The notes under the pieces are model-generated. The model was not told where the DNA came from. It ran no database searches and saw only the letters and a program-made list of their open reading frames with translations. Shown piece after piece: positions 5,215 through 6,387 of a DNA stretch of 6,387 nt. The position numbers were made by a program, and so were the translations under genes. Each line of letters opens with the position of its first letter. The stretch's first letter is position 1. The DNA is from CALVXC01 sp036636255 (GTDB lineage Bacteria; Bacillota_I; Bacilli_A; RF39; UBA660), in NCBI GenBank assembly GCA_036636255.1, contig JAVWOV010000046.1:1-6387 (forward strand), in the 5' to 3' direction.

Positions 5215-5253
5215 AAACAAGCAATTTTATTTGATAAAATCACTTGTTTTTTT
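5215..5253. terminator. Bidirectional intrinsic terminator between gapA and the sortase gene
   Basis: AAACAAG (5215-5221) pairs with CTTGTTT (5243-5249). After a small internal CA/CA mismatch, ATTTTAT (5224-5230) pairs with ATAAAAT (5234-5240) around a TTG loop. A T-run (5247-5253) follows on the + strand, 22 nt after the gapA stop. On the - strand the hairpin is followed by a shorter T-run, so it can also serve the convergent sortase gene. Confidence 0.85.
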
Positions 5254-5275
5254 ATATGAAATATTAATTAGCATG

Positions 5276-6387
5276 TTATTTGGTTTCGGCTTTAATTAGT
5301 TTAGCATGCATTACAACTCGGTGATCGTAATTGTCTTGACAAGTAGATAATGTAATGATTTTATCTTCAGGGTTAACATTTCCGCTAAAGCTAAAAATAC
5401 TTCGACTTTTTAATGTTTTTAAAAATTGATCATATTGATTAGTTGTTGGAAAATCTGTTGTAATATAATATGATTCGGCATTAATGGAGTAAACAGAGAA
5501 GACTTGCCATAAAGTATTTTGTGTTAATGTTGATAACTTAATGACATGATTATTAGAGTCGTTATACCAATTACTGGTTAAAATGTTTTTTAATGAACCG
5601 AACATTGTTGTGTCTAATCTACCGTGACCATAAATAACGTTATTTTTATCTAATGAAGATAAATCGTTACGATAATCTGCAAAAATCCAACCAGCATTAT
5701 TAGTAGAGCCATTAAAAGCGTGATGTAAATAGTAATCATTATCGCCTGATTGAACAATGGGATAATTGATATTAGTACCACTTACTTGAAGCCATCCGAC
5801 GGTGTCTTGATTAATTTTTAATAATTTATGAAAATCAACGTTAATTAGAGGCATTTTCATATAATCCCAATAGTCATTATGAATTTCTTCAGTACGGGCA
5901 GGAGGATTAATAGCTTCTCCGCCACTTGTTTCTTTTATTTCTACTTTTTCTTTAATGTTTTTTTGAATATTGTTACTTTTGGCGCCATCAATGTACCATT
6001 TAAATAGGAAAAATCCGCCAATAATAAATACAATGATGGAGATGATAATAATAATTGTATATGTATTAAATTTTTGTTTCTTTTTAGCAGGTGAGTCTTT
6101 TTTAATAATTGGTTTTTTTAGGGTGTTTAGATTAGGGGTAATGGGTTTAATTTCTTTGATATCTTCCTCAGTAATTTTAACTGTTTGTTCAAAAAATAAT
6201 AATAGATTAATCATATGTTTGGTTGTTAATTTCTGTATACTGTTTTTACAACAATATTTGTTAAATTCACTTTCTTTGATGTAAAACACAATTTTTTTAA
6301 GTGAGTTAATAATTAGGGTAATGTCAATATTATCGTAATTTTTGATTTCTTTATTTAAATAACAAATAAGATAATTAATTACTAGAT
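5276..6387 (-). CDS. Class-B-like sortase with long cytoplasmic N-terminal region (5' end beyond the window)
   Basis: A membrane-anchored cysteine transpeptidase that attaches proteins to the Gram-positive cell wall or polymerises them. The frame is open from the right edge to TAA at 5278-5276, at least 369 codons. Counting from the GTG at 6289-6287 (residue 1 of a 337-residue form): Lys-rich stretch 60-73, a single membrane segment about 77-97 (TIIIIISIIVFIIGGFF) with cytoplasmic N-terminus, a linker about 100-140, then the extracellular sortase domain. The catalytic residues are His222 in YGHGR, Cys317 in TLSTC and Arg324 in DHRVVMHAKL. INYPIVQSGDNDYYLHHAF and the YGHGRLDTTMFGSL form point to class B. 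The GTG at 6289 has no ribosome binding site, and a further 32 in-frame codons upstream look like ordinary protein, so the true start probably lies outside. No sorting-signal substrate is seen in the window. Confidence 0.88.
   Translation of the reverse strand, partial: LVINYLICYLNKEIKNYDNIDITLIINSLKKIVFYIKESEFNKYCCKNSIQKLTTKHMINLLLFFEQTVKITEEDIKEIKPITPNLNTLKKPIIKKDSPAKKKQKFNTYTIIIIISIIVFIIGGFFLFKWYIDGAKSNNIQKNIKEKVEIKETSGGEAINPPARTEEIHNDYWDYMKMPLINVDFHKLLKINQDTVGWLQVSGTNINYPIVQSGDNDYYLHHAFNGSTNNAGWIFADYRNDLSSLDKNNVIYGHGRLDTTMFGSLKNILTSNWYNDSNNHVIKLSTLTQNTLWQVFSVYSINAESYYITTDFPTTNQYDQFLKTLKSRSIFSFSGNVNPEDKIITLSTCQDNYDHRVVMHAKLIKAETK

Noticed and set aside
5970..6284. Forward-strand open frame of 104 codons
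   Set aside because: It lies wholly antisense to the sortase N-terminal and membrane region, whose complement makes a hydrophobic-looking product. It has no convincing ribosome binding site or recognisable domain.
6287..6289. GTG as the true start of the sortase gene
   Set aside because: No ribosome binding site precedes it, and the frame stays open with protein-like content to the window edge. The start is more likely outside.

Overview
The window is strongly AT-rich DNA with short intergenic gaps, strong AGGAGG-type ribosome binding sites, and stop codons that are almost all TAA. It looks like a low-GC Gram-positive bacterium (Bacillota, probably a Bacilli/Erysipelotrichia-like lineage). 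An alpha/beta-type small acid-soluble spore protein (SASP) gene shows that the organism is, or recently was, an endospore former. A class-B-like sortase implies a Gram-positive cell wall. Trp is encoded by TGG, so the standard bacterial code applies. No mobile element, CRISPR array, tRNA or rRNA was seen.

Left part (1-1793, + strand): the last codons of an unidentified gene run into thiI (tRNA 4-thiouridine/thiazole sulfur transfer), and the upstream TAG stop overlaps the thiI ribosome binding site. Next is a 70-residue SASP gene with its own forespore-type (sigma-G-like) promoter, a perfect palindrome around the -10 element, and a terminator. From memory, thiI next to an SASP gene matches the Bacillus subtilis order (nifZ-thiI-sspA). 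A 48-codon small gene of unknown function follows, possibly also forespore-expressed.

Middle part (1781-4142): the small gene converges on clpP (- strand). A perfect 22-bp palindrome holds both stop codons and acts as a shared terminator. clpP is divergent from a nucleoside (uridine-type) kinase with an N-terminal TGS/ThrRS-like region. The 111-bp gap between them holds a good sigma-A promoter for the kinase with a ten-T run in its spacer. The kinase frame is cut by a single in-frame TAA (4011-4013). The following 42 codons still encode the conserved family C-terminus in the same frame, so this is a point nonsense mutation, a readthrough site or a sequence error.

Right part (4143-6387): a NAD-type glyceraldehyde-3-phosphate dehydrogenase gene has a perfect inverted repeat touching its ribosome binding site. 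A bidirectional terminator separates it from a convergent class-B-like sortase. The sortase frame stays open to the window edge, so the gene is 5'-truncated here and carries an unusually long cytoplasmic N-terminal region.

Most genes are housekeeping. The points worth a second look are the interrupted kinase, the regulatory architecture around the SASP gene and the small gene after it, the shared stop-codon palindrome, and the extended sortase.
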